Assembly: GCA_963978545.1 (NCBI GenBank)
Contig: OZ021731.1
Location: 26,674,093 to 26,738,092 of the forward strand
DNA length: 64,000 bases
Origin: Linyphia triangularis
Lineage: Eukaryota > Arthropoda > Arachnida > Araneae > Linyphiidae
Direction of reading: 5' to 3'
This document shows, piece by piece, positions 1 to 16,820 of this stretch. Made by a program: the position numbers and the translations under genes. Within the stretch, counting starts at the first letter, position 1. Each line of letters starts with the position of its first letter. The notes under the pieces are model-generated. The model saw nothing but the letters and a program-made list of their open reading frames with translations. It did not search any database and had not been told where the DNA came from.

Positions 1-393
1 CAATTTTCTACTTTTCATGATTGCTTTTTTGTGTAAGATGACTACTTTTTCAACTGAAATGGATCTATTACAAAAAAAAAAAGTTATATTTTCGCTTAAT
101 TGGTGCACTGATTTTAAGGTAGATTTTGATAATTTTCAATAGCTTTTATATGTATAGCAAAATATTGGATATTGGTGACATTTTAACTGTCTCTCAGCCA
201 AGTTCAAACTTAAGTTTTGAAGTTTTTGAAAAGGGAATAAATAAAGTAAAAAAATCACTACAAAGTGATCATCAAAAAACTAAAAATGTTTGAAAATATC
301 GATATGTCGGTGACTTTTATCGATATATTTAATATCGATATTTTTTTAGAAATATCAATAAAAATATCGTCGTATAGATATATCGTCGACCTC
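1..393. mobile_element. Family C palindromic element, copy 1, cut by window start
   Basis: This stretch matches the interior and right part of the element at 14068-14720. Shared runs include tctacttttcatga near the start, agccaag and ctaaaaatgtttgaaaatat. The right end carries clustered ATCGAT motifs and finishes cgacctc followed by TA at 394-395. The left end of copy 2 reads TA then gaggtcg, the inverse of this end. TA flanks and inverted ends without coding capacity fit a non-autonomous DNA transposon, possibly Tc1/mariner-like. The left end lies outside the window. Confidence 0.6.
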
Positions 394-3657
<3,264 letters not shown>

Positions 3658-3715
3658 ATTTATTTATTTATGTATGTATGTAAGTATGTATGTATGTATT
3701 TATTTATTTATTTTT
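3658..3715. repeat. Compound (TTTA)n(TGTA)n microsatellite
   Basis: Tetranucleotide units TTTA, then TGTA with one TAAG variant, then TTTA again, form a short compound repeat. Confidence 0.85.
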
Positions 3716-4766
3716 AAATAAGTTTCCAGTGTACTACCTCAAAATTGTCTGATCTTTTCTTAACAAACATAAACCTTTAAATTATGAAACTAAAGGGGCC
3801 AATATAAATTGCAATCAGAAAGTTTCATTTTTGAACGTGACAATTCAGACTTTAAAGTTTGAAAACAACTTTTTAAAGAACCTTATAAAAACTCCAATTA
3901 AAGTAACTAGATCGTCAATGTATTAACTATTTATAGTTTCATTAAATTTTTTTATTTACCACCTGTTACTTCCAATACGAAAAAGCTTAAGTGTGCGTTT
4001 TAATTTCGCACGTTATATAATGCCAGACTATGAAAACGAAAACTCCTCCAGAAGTCTCCACACCACATTTAAGTTACCGAATTTGCAATCTAAATGCCGA
4101 ACCAACCTAAATCAGATCAGGACGCTTGCTTAGATAATGTCACAATACTTACCCGTGTCACGTTCGCCGGAGCGTTAAAAGGGAACTGATCATATTTCAG
4201 CATTTTGTGACTTTATGATTTTCATTTCTTATCAGATTAACGTCCAATAGAAGTTGTTTGACGATCGGAACGGGTCTGGAAACGAATAGTCCTTCAAAAT
4301 GATATATTTACTGATATTAATAGCCATTATTAAAATATAATGACGTTTTGCTAATGGAGTCTTGTGATGTAGATTTGTATCGCTTCTAGCTTTGTGTCAA
4401 AGCAAAATTCTCCAAATCCAAAATCAGCCAATATTTTTTTAAATACAGAGTTTTTATAATTAAAGATTCATTTTGCAATGACTTTAAAAGAAAAAGTACT
4501 GGACAAAATGTTATCAATTTTTGTAAAGTGTACAGGAGGTCAGAGGAATTTATTTTTCTTTTAAAATATTTAAAAGATGAAAAAATATTTAAAAAAATAG
4601 TTAACAAAAATCATCACCAAGGGTACGGTGCTGTATGCAATAATGTTAAATGAAATGGAACATGGAGACTGGGTTTGAAAAATATTTTAAACAGATGTCC
4701 TCATGTCTATTTTCGTTTAACATTATTACAAACTGTGCCTTTTCCTTTGATGGTAGTTTTTGAAAC
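3716..4766. other. Non-coding stretch with a less AT-rich patch
   Basis: About 3960-4290 is less AT-rich than its surroundings. On the minus strand it holds a good splice-donor-like gtaagta (rc near 4147-4154), about 35 bases downstream of TCAGT, a match to the arthropod initiator. With no acceptor or open frame to pair with it, I do not call an exon. The remainder shows nothing. Confidence 0.35.
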
Positions 4767-5002
<236 letters not shown>

Positions 5003-8000
5003 GTGGAAAATAGAATTCTATGAACTTTCCTGTACACTTTTATCAAGTTTTATACCATTTTGTCCACTAGTTTTTATGTTATGATCATTTCAAACTGTTT
5101 TAATTGCAAAGACTCTGTATAAATAAAAAAGTAAAGCGTCAACGATCAGTGCACATCACATTATTACATGAGATTTTAAAGCAAGTTTACTGTGTTTAAT
5201 TCAGGTTTCATTAAATTGCTTTTAAGCTATTTTTGACCTTAAATTCATGAATTTCTATTTTCTATAAATAAAATTTGGAAGATAATTTTCGAGAAATAAG
5301 TGTAGCTAACGAGAGGGAAAAGAAGAAGAAGGAAGGAAAAAAAAACCAAAATTTTGTATAATGATGCATTTTTACATCTAAAAAAAAGCTACATTTTTCT
5401 TGCATAAATTTATCAGTATCTGTAAAAATTCAAATATTATTCGTTACTCTTACCTTGTTTCTATACGAAATTTTTTTTCCTGTATGTATTATTACTTTTC
5501 ATTTAAATTATCGTAATTCGTAACACTAGCCGAAATGAAATTGTACTCAGCCAACAGCTTCCCCAAATTAAAAATTGTCATAAATAAAGAAATTAATTAT
5601 CAAAGATTTTACTTGCATTCGGAAACGATAAAATAGTTTTGGTAAAATTAAAATTAAAAAAAAAAAAAAAAAAACTATTTAAAGGACATAGAGGATGTAT
5701 GAGGTTTTAAACATACGATACAGAATCTACATCGCTATGCATTTACGGCTTGTAGACAATAGGCAACAATATGCTTAAGGGTTAAAACTATCGTATGGTA
5801 TTAAAAAAGTGATTTATTAAGATTTTTTTTTTTATATTGCGTTCAATATCTGTTAATAATAAAAATACTTCTGAATTGGTGTTTACCAACAGCATTTAAA
5901 AAATATTTTTGAAAAGTAATATTGTCAAGAGCAGTTAAAATTTACATTTGATTTTAAATTTTATTTCGATTTAGCAAAAAAGCTTAATGTTTCTATTGTG
6001 GAGATTTATGCTTAAGGGAATGAGTAATTTATTGTAAATATTACAAAGACCTGAATCTAATATTTTCTACCTTATATAGAGGGAAAAATTTCTCTTTAAA
6101 ACATATAAAACTTAATCAGACACAAAAAAGGTACTGCATTCGATTTCAACGATAATTTAATGGCAATCAAACTTTTTTTTTATTTGAGAACCAAATTCAA
6201 GTATTGGCAGGTATTTGTTTCTTTTACAACAGATGGCACATCTGAAATACAAGAAAATTCACGGCGATAAATTTGAAGTGAGTAATTAATTAAAAATGTT
6301 CACTTTACGATCCTTTCAAATTTAAATATTCAATTTTAATTAATGTTAGTGAATATATATAAAAAAGATTTTAAGTATGTGATTTGGAAAATAGTTCATT
6401 AAATTTATAGGGCAAAAAAAGAATTCTAACAATCACTATAAATTGACATAAAAACTAGACCATTCCCCTTAGAATATATCTCCAGAACTTATAAGGATTC
6501 ATTTACTTAAAAAATATATCTACCTCAATTATTTCAACACTTAGTATCTTTACGATACCAAGTGCCCCATTCGAAGGAAAAACCTTCAAATAGGTCAACC
6601 TATACACACTCATAGCAAACAATGGAAGGTTCCAATTAAACATTCCAGAGTCATTTTCCGTGTTCTGTTGACGCCCGGCAACCCCAGTCAAACAGCAACG
6701 ATTAGAACGTGCCATCGGGACAAGACTCACTCAGTATTCCTGTCCAATTGTTACCGCGTGGGAAGCATCACAGTTGTCTATTCCTAATAAATCCTATCAA
6801 CTTTAATCAAGTTTTAAGACCAAAAATATAAAGAAACGCACGGCACACTATAAAATCAAGATGATCTCCTCTCTAATACAAAAAAATAAATAAAAGAAAA
6901 CCACCACGCGATATTCTAGCTCACGAAATGCACTAAATTATAGAAAAGCGCACGCGTTGCTTCGTATACCCAATCATGATCATTATTATTATTATTGCCA
7001 TTGCTATTGCCAAGCTAATTATCGGAATCTCGCCATCTGGCGCGATGGAAAGGGGTTTCCGTGGAGCAAACGCATCTAACATAATAGATGTTTTATTCTC
7101 CAGCCTCAAACTTAACTCACGTACGGCCCATTCGAATTGGCATCCTTGGAGGAGTTTCTGTAAGGACTAGTCACGCCAATATAAAGTTTGTGATTGGATG
7201 GAAAATGAAGTGTCACCTCCCTTTGCTATGGGCATTAATATAGATTTGGCGAGGGCCACTCGTAAATGGACTTGTAGAACAATAAAGCGTAATTTACAGT
7301 AGTATTTTTAGGGGTGGCTGGGTCAAAGATTTGGATGGATATGGATGGTGCTTGTATTGCACTTGCGGAAAGTGGCAACGCTGATAAGGATTGATGGAAC
7401 CCAATGGGACACTCAAACAGGGTTCGGATTTGCTGGTGGTTGAGGTGTGTGTATGGAGTGCCTTATTATTCGAACTGGCGGTGTTCCAGAATTCTATAAA
7501 AAGTTGGTTGATGAGAGTTGCCGGTGATTAATATGTCTCCGAACAACTATTCGCTAGACTTAGCATAAATTATTCGTAACTGTGCCTAGTATTTTAAGAA
7601 CTGCTTATGCGAAGATAAATAACTTGGAAGATACGGAATATCAGAAGAATTAAGTTTAAAAGTTTTTAATGATGTCGAACTTTAAAAAATTATGTCGGTT
7701 CGTCTTTATATTTATATACTTCACCGTGAATTTTCGTATACATATTTGCATTATTAATGTACACATATACAAAAACAAGTTTTATTATGGTTGACGTCAT
7801 TGTTAAGGCTTTAAATCAAAAACAATTAACACGCATATTTTGCCACTTTTTGATTAATCCTTAGAAAATAATCTTTGTATTGCATTCAATGGCTCAAGTT
7901 CTTTGGTAGTAAAAACCTATATGTAATTTCAAGGGATGAATCCAAAAGCATCAAAATAAGCATTTGAATTTTTTTGGATTCAAGGCTTTTTAACTTATGA

Positions 8001-9747
8001 CGGTCAAGATATACCCTGGTCCAATATGAATGAATGTGCCACTAGAGGTTGTCATCTCTAATCGCAGTTCCCATATCCTATCAAATTCCCATTTTCCTAT
8101 ATCAAAGAAAAAACAAAGTTTAAGCACGATTCATTACGTAAAGTCTTTTTAGTGAATAGGCATAACATTGGTGAACTTTTCGTCAAACGAATTGAGTTCG
8201 AATTCCAGATTGACTTGAAGAATCTTTTCTTGTTAAGAATCCTCATTTAACTTTAGGTTCCGGTCTGTTGGCCCGTTTTGATTATTACACGGGTGTTGAG
8301 ATTTACCAATCAATCAGTCAATCGAAATTTTAACAGTGCTTGCTTATATTTATGAGCAAATTCATTCCTTACACTGCCACACCCGAGAACAAAACACAAT
8401 TTCAAAAAATGAGCTCAATTTGATAGAACAATTTTTATTTTTATTCTTCAACTTCTATATTTTTTTCAAAAACATCTGCAAACGTAATATTTCTGACCAA
8501 ACCCTATTTTATCTCAGGATGATCAAAAGTTTTTCACGTTTTTAGAAAATTACATTTAAAAATAAAAAAAAATAAAAAAAAATCAAGAATGCGAAATCAA
8601 ACAACCCAGCTTCAATATCTCTTCAATTGTATTTATTTATTCCAGTTTTCTTGAACAAAGCTTAAGATCCACAGTAAAAACTTTAAAAAAAAAAAAAAAA
8701 AAATAGTAATAAATACACAAACAGTAAACTTTAGTAAGCATTTGAAGAAGAAAAAACTCGAAATTTCTAAAAAACCACAAGCATACTCCTCATAATCGCA
8801 CAAAAATGGCGATTTTGGGGAAATGTCTTAAATAAATGTTTCTTGTCGTCAATAGATAATGTTTGTGGAAAAACGCTCTTAGAATCTGCTGGCTATTATT
8901 TTTTCTTCTTGCTTTATACTCTTATGTTATCCGGCCTGCTTTGTCTGATTACACTAAGCGCTCTGTAATAATGAGCTATTTTAGCAGTTTCCCAACAATG
9001 CACCGACAAGTTGCTGAATAATGCTGTGGTATAGGAATCCTCTTATGTGCGCTTTTTTGGAGAGAAAGGTTAATTTGCTTGCCACATGGTCGGACCGTTG
9101 CCTTTTTAAAAATAAAAGATTTTATAGAGAGGGAAAAAAATTAGAGAGTTTAAGAGTTTTGTTGTTGACATTATATGCTTTAATAATAAAAATTAATTTT
9201 TTAAATTTTGTTTTAAAAGAATCGCAATGTTGGTGGGGTTAACTGCACATTCGAGAAGTGCATATAAATGTCATATATGATTTCTTCCATAATGGATGTT
9301 ATACTGGTACGAAGTCACAGAGAAGCGTGAGTAAATGAAATATGGAATGTGATTGGATAATAGAATTTGAACATTCGAATTCGTTTTTAAAGCTGTGTTG
9401 TGATTGATCACAAGCACTTCACAAGTGTTGACATTCGATGCAACCTCACTTCTAATATAACTCTGTGTATATTAATTATTTTTCTATTGTAACGTATTTA
9501 TTCACGGGGACGTCACTGGCAACAGCTATTCATTGGTCTGATGGGGGAAAAAATTGAATGCAGGTTTATGATATTTCAAATTTATTTTGAAAAGCTTCGT
9601 CCATAATATTTGGCAGACGATAACCCCGCACTGGAAACAATTCCATGCATAAGCTCTATTCATTTAAAAAATAAACGTACTATATTACATTAACGAATGT
9701 TGTATTTTTGCCTACCCTATTGTAAGTTTTTTTTTTTTTTTTTTTAA
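5003..9747. other. Long AT-rich non-coding stretch with an island at 6500-7560
   Basis: No gene is supported. Frames at 6503-6730 (minus), 6976-7170, 8336-8545 and 9021-9242 have no family resemblance I recognise. The segment 6500-7560 is clearly less AT-rich than its flanks and includes a CTCF-like core. It could be a conserved regulatory island, but only cross-species alignment would show that. Poly-A runs lie near 5659-5675 and 8684-8703. Confidence 0.5.
7031..7043 (-). promoter_or_regulatory. CTCF-like core motif
   Basis: On the minus strand the sequence reads gcgccagatggcg. This contains the core CAGATGGCG expected at CTCF sites, but the outer positions of the published consensus do not all match. 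It sits in a less AT-rich island. Motif evidence only. Confidence 0.3.
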
Positions 9748-10285
9748 CAATATACAATTCCCGCATTTTTTAAAAAACGAGTGAAATTAGTTTCTATTTA
9801 TGAAGTATTTCTTTCTGATTCCGAATCTTTAAACAAAAGTTCTTTAAGAAATTAGTTATTTAAATAATAAGAAAAGAAAATGCCCCCAAACCGAGCCAAA
9901 ACCAGTCCGATCAAAACACTCAACAAAATCTGTGACGACAAAGCTTCCTTCCGTTTCTATGGTTATCGTGAGGTTTCTGCCAAATAGCTGGCTTTGGTAG
10001 ACCATTGGCATATCCCGTACAGGTTGGCGAGATTTGCAAGGAACTTGCAAAACTGGTTTCCGCTGCTGCATGTCAAGATGTTTGGGACCTCTTGACGTAA
10101 CATTCAATTCGAGCCGAATGAATTGTTTTCTCGCCAACGTGTAACAGGGGAACTTTGATTGTAAATTAAAAAAAAAAAAAATGTGCATTGAGCAAAACAT
10201 TTTCTGTTTATGGCCTTTTCGAAATATTTAGAATTAAATGGAAAAAAAAAAAAAAAAAATGGAAAAAAGCAGAAATTGTCCATTC
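9748..10285. mobile_element. Family B element, copy 1
   Basis: One of three related copies of about 0.5 kb (also 35571-36070 and 47158-47682). Its left end has caattcccgcatttttt, and its degenerate right end has gcagaaattgtcca, the inverse. The interior is shared with the other copies, for example gccttttcgaaa and ttgacgt. A minus-strand frame of 114 codons runs through it. Its last 71 codons align without gaps to the frame in copy 3. There is no transposase domain. I infer a non-autonomous DNA element. Confidence 0.6.
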
Positions 10286-11883
10286 TGTTAGTTTGCATAG
10301 AAAATTCACTACGTTATGAATTACTCTCATGTAAGTACAAAATAAAACTACATTACAAAAATCTTTTGCCGCACAGAGATATATTTCAAACACAATAGAA
10401 ACGAGCAGCGTATGCCATTAATCTAAATATGGTAAATAAATTCCTGGTCGGCAACGAATTCAAATTCTCTGCCTGAAGTACGTAACGAAGGGAAAAAAAA
10501 AAAAAAAAAAAAAAAAAACATCTCTCACAATGTAAACACATCTTCGTTTGAGCGTTAATATATGCGAACGAATCTCACTTTATCGAAGAAGTACTTAGAA
10601 CAGTGTATTTGGCGATGGGATTTTTTTTATCTCCCCGATTTTTACATATCGCACCGTTGTCTCTTCGCGCCAGATTTTTGTTTAATAAAGCCACTTCCAT
10701 CAGAATAAATCACCATTTTTTGCTATCTCAGCCGAAAAAAACAAAATGTGTTTATAATCGGTATTTGTTTCCGACGCGTAAGCATCTGAGGGAGGGGGGA
10801 GGGGCATTTCCGATGCATTCTTTATCAATGCTTCTTGTTTAGAAGAAAAAAAGTTATTTTTTTCCATTCGACCACACGCGCAGGTGTTTCTTTAACTGAA
10901 AAAGAGGGGAATTCTTCACCTTCTCCCATTACTTGAGTGGGTATTTGTTTCTTTTTTTTATCCGTTCTCGTCTTTCTTTAAATTACGTCTCTCAATTCTA
11001 CCCCCCCCCCTCCCCACTTATATCCCTCGTTTCAGGGCCAAAACAGTCCTCAATCATTAACTTCCTAAATAAATCGCAGTTACCGGTATATCTCATTCGC
11101 CACTTTCGTATTTGCACTGCAATTTGGAGGGCTTTTTTTCTTCTTTTTTTTTTCTTCTTTTTGTGTGTGTTTGTGTGAAATGCGATCGTCGGCGGGAAGA
11201 AAATCAAGCCATTAGCTGTTGCCAATAGACGCTGGGAAATAAATAAAAAGAACGGACGAAGGGAGAGATAACTTCGTGGATATGGGGGGGGGGGGGTTGA
11301 AACTCGATGACATTTATAAAAAAGCAATAAAAAGAAACAGAAAGGAACGAGGGAGTGTGATTCGAAAGAACTGGTGAGGGAGGGGTGGGGTATCATTTTA
11401 GACAATCTTCGCAGATCGGAATTCGGAATGTTTTTGTGTCGCTGAAGATTGCAACATCAACATATAATGATACAAGTTGGGATGCTTGATGTCGCGTCGT
11501 ATGGGTCGCATTACGATCAAAATTGCTTTTGTTTCTCACTGAATAATAATCATCTGGCGGCGCGACTTTTTTTTTTTTTTATTCTCTTCAAATTGTATCG
11601 TTTCGGGAAAGTTTTTGTCCTCCCCCCCCCCCCCCTTCCTACCCCACAATGTTGTATGAACTGATTTCATTCGAATTGCAGTGCCGAAGAAAAAGATGCT
11701 TCGTGATAGCTATAGTTTAATAATTGCCTCGGGTGTTTTTGAAGATGACATCCCAGCAGATGATTGCGAGAATTTTTTTGAGCAGTCATAGTAATTTTCT
11801 GAAATAGCAGTTTAGTACATTAGTAATAGTCAACTAATTGAATTCAAATTATACAAGTTGCTTTTTTGGATAATTTGCTAATA
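10286..11883. other. Mixed stretch with poly-purine/pyrimidine and G/C runs
   Basis: Less AT-rich than average between about 10560 and 11700. It has a poly-A run at 10493-10517, C runs near 11000 and 11622-11635, and a G run at about 11284-11297. Frames of up to 135 codons here pass through these homopolymers and encode serine, phenylalanine or proline runs, so I do not call them. The G runs could form quadruplexes. Confidence 0.5.
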
Positions 11884-12461
11884 CTCCAAGGGGCGACAAC
11901 AAATTTAGGTACCTCATCGATTTGAATCATCATAAAAAATGGCCGAAAATGTACAAAAAGGCATCCTTTTTTATTTGGAACCCACCAATCTTTTAATTTT
12001 TTAATCAGGAAAAGAGCAGGCAATTTGTGATCTCTGACGAAAAAAATAAAATATTCTTCACAAATAAGCCAAGTTGGCGATAAATATTACGTCATCAGTT
12101 ACAAAATATTTAGAGCCAAACTTGCTTTCTTTCAAAAGATGCGAATATATTTTGCCAGAAAAGTGAAATCATCTGCACATCATTGAAAATTCAAAAGGGT
12201 GCTTTACCAAAAAAACCACACACAAAAAAAATTAAAAAACGAAATTTTTTTTTTTAAAAAATCGTTATTTAGCTAATTTTGACATGTTTGGCAATCGAAA
12301 TTAGTTCATCGCACTCAAAATCAGTTTTTGTATAGTTTTAGCTTTTTTTTGCCACTGCAGATAAGTGTATTCATAATGTACTGGTATTTCTCTTCAGACT
12401 AAATAAAAAAAATCATAACGATGTTCGATGGGGTGCCTAAACTTGTAGTTGCTTCTCAGTT
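11884..12461. mobile_element. Family A MITE, copy 3, decayed
   Basis: A diverged relative of the elements at 16156-16818 and 43464-44115. The left end reads aaggggcgacaacaaattta and the right end gttgcttctcagt, decayed forms of the family terminus gagaggcgactgcaat. Shared interior includes gccaagttggc, attacgtcat and gatgttcgatgggg. TA precedes the left end (11882-11883); the right flank TA is lost. No coding capacity. It is the most diverged of the three, hence probably the oldest. Confidence 0.65.
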
Positions 12462-13238
12462 TGTAAAAAGGACCGTCAGTTTGTCCCTGTCCCATACACA
12501 TAATGCCTCCTTTTTTCGGTCACAATATCTGCCAAAGCATTATTTCAAAACATATGATTTCTTAAACCATGTATGACAACAGTAATAAGATATTATTAAC
12601 TAAATTTGAAGGGAAAACAAATAATAATGTTTCTATTATTACTTTTTTTAAAAGTTTTTACAAGTTAGTTTATAAAAACATTGTAACGTGTAATTATTCC
12701 CCCCCCCCCCATCCCCTTCCCGCGTCATTTTATTTTCGAATTTTGTTAATGACCTTTTACTACTGCTCACATCTGACAAAAATATATGCTTTAAAACATT
12801 GCTTCGGCAGTTATTGTTGGTAAAAACTTAAACATTATGTCTTTGGGCTAGGTTCAAACTGAGGACCCCCTGGGCTCTTGGGCAAATGAGGCTTTATCAG
12901 TAATCACCTAGACTGTTTTAAGAAAAGGTATACATGGTCGTAATTGGGACAGATAATACCGTCTGAGTTGCTGGGATGATTGAAAAAAATAATTAAAGTT
13001 TTTATTAAAATAATGTTATTTTAGTACTAATGTAATAAAAACGTTCTTAAAGTTTTTTCCTTTGTTACACATATGCTTTATTTTGAAAAGAGTACTTGTA
13101 TTTTTTTAGTTAGCTAACATATTTTTTTTATATAGTCTGGAAATTGACAAAACAATTTAACATAAGTGAATTAATGCGAAGTGGTAATTAATCTTAATCC
13201 CTCAAGTATGGGATGAGGAAAAGTATACACATTTTTTA
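12462..13238. other. AT-rich non-coding stretch
   Basis: Nothing recognisable apart from a C run at about 12700-12709. No supported gene. Confidence 0.55.
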
Positions 13239-14067
<829 letters not shown>

Positions 14068-14720
14068 GAGGTCGGAAATATCGATCAAAATAAATATCGA
14101 TACATATTATTGCATAGAAAAAAATATCGATATATCGATACATGATTTTTTTGTAATATTTATTTTCAATTTTACCAGAAACGAAGTTTTTTGGGGCAAA
14201 TTTCTACTTTTCATGAATTCATGCCAAAATTGTTTTAATAAATAAATTATAAAAATTGTTTTAATAAATAAATTATAAAAATTGTTTTAGTAAATAAATT
14301 ATATTATCAATCAGAATAAATAAAATACATTTGGAAGGTCAATGTATAAATTTACATTGAATTTTAAAGAAATTAAAAAAAAAAATTTGAAAAGTAGTTT
14401 ACCGCATATTTTGCTGATAGAGATGTTTTTAATATATAAAATTATATGTAAATTCCAGGCTCACGTTGGCAACAAAAATGGCTTTATGTTAATGACTACT
14501 AATAAATGATCTTATCTTTCCATTACATTATGTTTTCTTTTTGGATAGGGTACCATTTGAACTGTTTTTCAGCCAAGTCCAAACATTAGTTTTGAAGTTT
14601 TTGAAAAAATGAATAAAGAAAATCGAAAAAACGCATGGAACTACAAAACGATCATCAAAAAACTAAAAATGTTTGAAAATATCGATATATCGGTGTCTTA
14701 TTGTATCGATATTTTTAAAA
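14068..14720. mobile_element. Family C palindromic element, copy 2
   Basis: TA (14066-14067) is followed by gaggtcggaaatatcgat, the inverse of the right end of copy 1 at 393. Multiple TATCGATA/ATCGAT motifs cluster at both ends (about 14078-14145 and 14680-14712). The interior segment tttaccgcatattttgctga recurs near 50270, 50870 and, inverted, near 52150. The right end lacks the gaggtcg terminus and seems truncated. No protein-coding capacity; a non-autonomous DNA element is inferred. Confidence 0.65.
14226..14305. repeat. Three tandem 26-bp units
   Basis: The unit ttgttttaataaataaatta plus a short A-rich tail repeats three times with a 26-bp period (ttg at 14230, 14256 and 14282), with a single substitution in the third. 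It lies inside family C copy 2 and looks like a recent slippage expansion. Confidence 0.85.
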
Positions 14721-14750
14721 AATTGCATTGAAAGGGTTAATTATTTTATG

Positions 14751-14800
14751 TACAGGGTCTTTCAGAAAGGAATTACAAGTTTTGAAATGGCCTTAGTGCG
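14751..14800 (+). mobile_element. Possible mariner-like terminal sequence (solo)
   Basis: TA followed by cagggtctttcagaaagg resembles termini of Tc1/mariner elements, many of which begin TACAGGGTG. I found no matching inverted end downstream and no transposase, so this may be a remnant or a chance match. Confidence 0.25.
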
Positions 14801-14953
14801 AAACAATGAGTGACAGAAAAAAGAAACTAGTGGTATGTTGAATAGACAGGTACGGAATTTTAAATTCACTATTTTGCTAAGTTTATCGAAGGGAGAAATT
14901 TGATGCATATGGTTAATAGATGGGACCCATTCATAACTGGACGGATTTATTAA

Positions 14954-15679
14954 GGGGAGTTGGTACCCCTTGTTTCCCCAAAGAATAATAAAAATATCAG
15001 TTTTCTATTTTTTTGCGTGTTTATAATCTTTGAAACTTTTTCCTTATTCTGGCAAGTTTTTGAGCTGATCCGAATACTGCAATTGCAGAAAAACTATGTT
15101 TTTATGGAGAATTTAGCATTACTGCAATAGCTCCTTCGATGTTTCGAACTCATTTTTCTCAGTTCGTGATTTTTGAAATTCCCACCTTACTCAAAATGCT
15201 AAAACTTCAGCAATTATAAATGAAATGACTTGAATTTTTTTTTGTGTAGTTCTCAATATCTATTTGACAAAAATGGGCATGAATTTTTTAATAAAATAAA
15301 AACTTTTTTTTTACAAATTTAAATATTCAAAAATACCCGTTTTTGATGGGTTTTTTTTACATACAGGTACAGTCAATATCTTTTTTTCTCAAAAATTAGG
15401 TTACTTATTCTACATCCGATGCTTAAAAAGTTAGAATATATTACTAGGAACATTTTTTAACAAAAATCAGGAAAAAATACTGAAAAAATAAAAAGAAGAT
15501 AGAATTCAAAATTTGAGAATTTGATTAATTTTTTAAAAATTTAGAACACTATGTGAACTTTTTTTTTTTTTAAATAAAATTTAGTTTTTACTTCCAAACT
15601 CCTTTTATTTCCAAATATGTAAAAATTATAATTTTAAAGGCTTAAATAAAAACAAAATTCTGAAGAGTACCAAGTCAAC
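14954..15679. mobile_element. Family D TTAA-flanked element, copy 3, decayed
   Basis: TTAA (14950-14953) is followed by ggggagttggtacccc. The far end reads gagtaccaagtcaact before TTAA (15680-15683), a decayed inverse of the family terminus gggtaccaactcccc. The interior is AT-rich and diverged from copies 1 and 2. TTAA target duplications are typical of piggyBac-superfamily elements; no transposase is present. Confidence 0.5.
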
Positions 15680-15683
15680 TTAA

Positions 15684-16155
15684 TAAAAAAATACAAAAAA
15701 ATAAAAAAACCTTGCGAATAAGGAGTACTAAAAATTCGTTCTGTGTCTTGCAAAACTCATACAAGACACAGTTACCGTTTGGGCTACACTATCCAGTAAA
15801 AAGATCAAAGGGCCCTTTTTCTTGAGGAGAAGAAATTTTGCAATAATTTATGGCCACATTTCATTATTGTTACTAATTTTGCAAAACGATGTATTTAAAG
15901 CTCCATTCCTGTCTCTCTATCCATGTCTATTTCTTCTGTCTTTCACAGTTTCACAGTTATGTTATTTCAAAGTCAGGATGCTCTTTCTGAAAGACTCTGT
16001 GCTTACTGCTTAGAAACGTTAAAAATTTATAGGTAGAGAACCGGCAGCAAGTTTCTATGTGTCATGATACTCGGATTTTTTTTTTATGGAATGCAGATAA
16101 TAATAATAGTTTAAGGCTACTTTGGTCAACTGGGGAAAAAAAGAACTTTCTTATA
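15684..16155. other. AT-rich spacer between elements
   Basis: No gene or repeat recognised. The frame at 15822-16013 is hydrophobic and short, with no family resemblance. Confidence 0.5.
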
Positions 16156-16818
16156 GCCCGACAGGCGACTGCAATTTTTGGACCCCATTAAACATCATTT
16201 TGAATTTTTTATAGAAATTGGAGAAAAGGGAGTAGATTACGAATCCACTGGTCTGCCGTGGCAAAAGTGGCCGAAACTGATAAAAAATCGACTTGGAATG
16301 AGTTGAACTAAAATCTAATTGGCAAATATGTCATAACTTTCCAAAAAGAGAACAAACTTTTTCGTCTGGCAACCCACTGCATTTTGATTTTCAATGAGAA
16401 ATGGCGCAAACGATTTCTGATCTCTGGCTCGGAAAACTTGTATCTTTTAAAAGCAAGCCAAATTGGCAACATCAGTTACGTCATCAGTGACATAATGTTT
16501 CTTGCCAATTTGGCTCATTTACGAAAGATGCAATTAAGCCATAGCTACACATCCGAATCGTCTGCAACCTTCTTAATTGAAAATTAAAGAGTGAATGTTA
16601 CCAAATAAAAAAAAAAAAAATTCTCATTATTTTCCCAGTTATGGCCCATTTGGCAATTGGATTTAGTTCAACTTATTAAAAGTCGATTTTTGACCAGTTT
16701 CGGTCATTTTTGCCACGGCAGACCAGTGGATTCGTAATCTACTAACTTTTCTCCAATTTCTATAAAAAATTCAGAATGATGTTAAATGGGGTCCAAAAAT
16801 TGCAGTCGCCTCTCAGTC
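16156..16818. mobile_element. Family A palindromic MITE, copy 1
   Basis: A 663-bp inverted-repeat element flanked by TA on both sides (16154-16155, 16819-16820). Its ends are caggcgactgcaatttttgg and its inverse ccaaaaattgcagtcgcc. The arms stay complementary almost throughout and close on a short loop: agccaaattggcaa (16456-16469) pairs exactly with ttgccaatttggct (16502-16515). The loop holds acgtcatcagtgac, two half-sites resembling CRE. The 67-codon frame at 16384-16587 is a by-product of the palindrome. TA target choice points to a Tc1/mariner-type mobiliser. Confidence 0.85.
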
Positions 16819-16820
16819 TA

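Noticed and set aside
4140..4200. Minus-strand first exon with initiator TCAGT and donor gtaagta
   Set aside because: No TATA or paired acceptor and no open frame; single splice-site matches are common by chance.
10998..11405. 135-codon minus-strand frame
   Set aside because: Runs through C, G and T homopolymers giving Pro, Lys and Phe runs; no domain.
11551..11566. CTCF-like catctggcggcgc
   Set aside because: The core GGTGGC/GATGGC is broken on the relevant strand.
16384..16587. 67-codon frame in the middle of a repeat
   Set aside because: It reads through the loop and arms of a palindromic MITE and is absent as a frame from the other copies.
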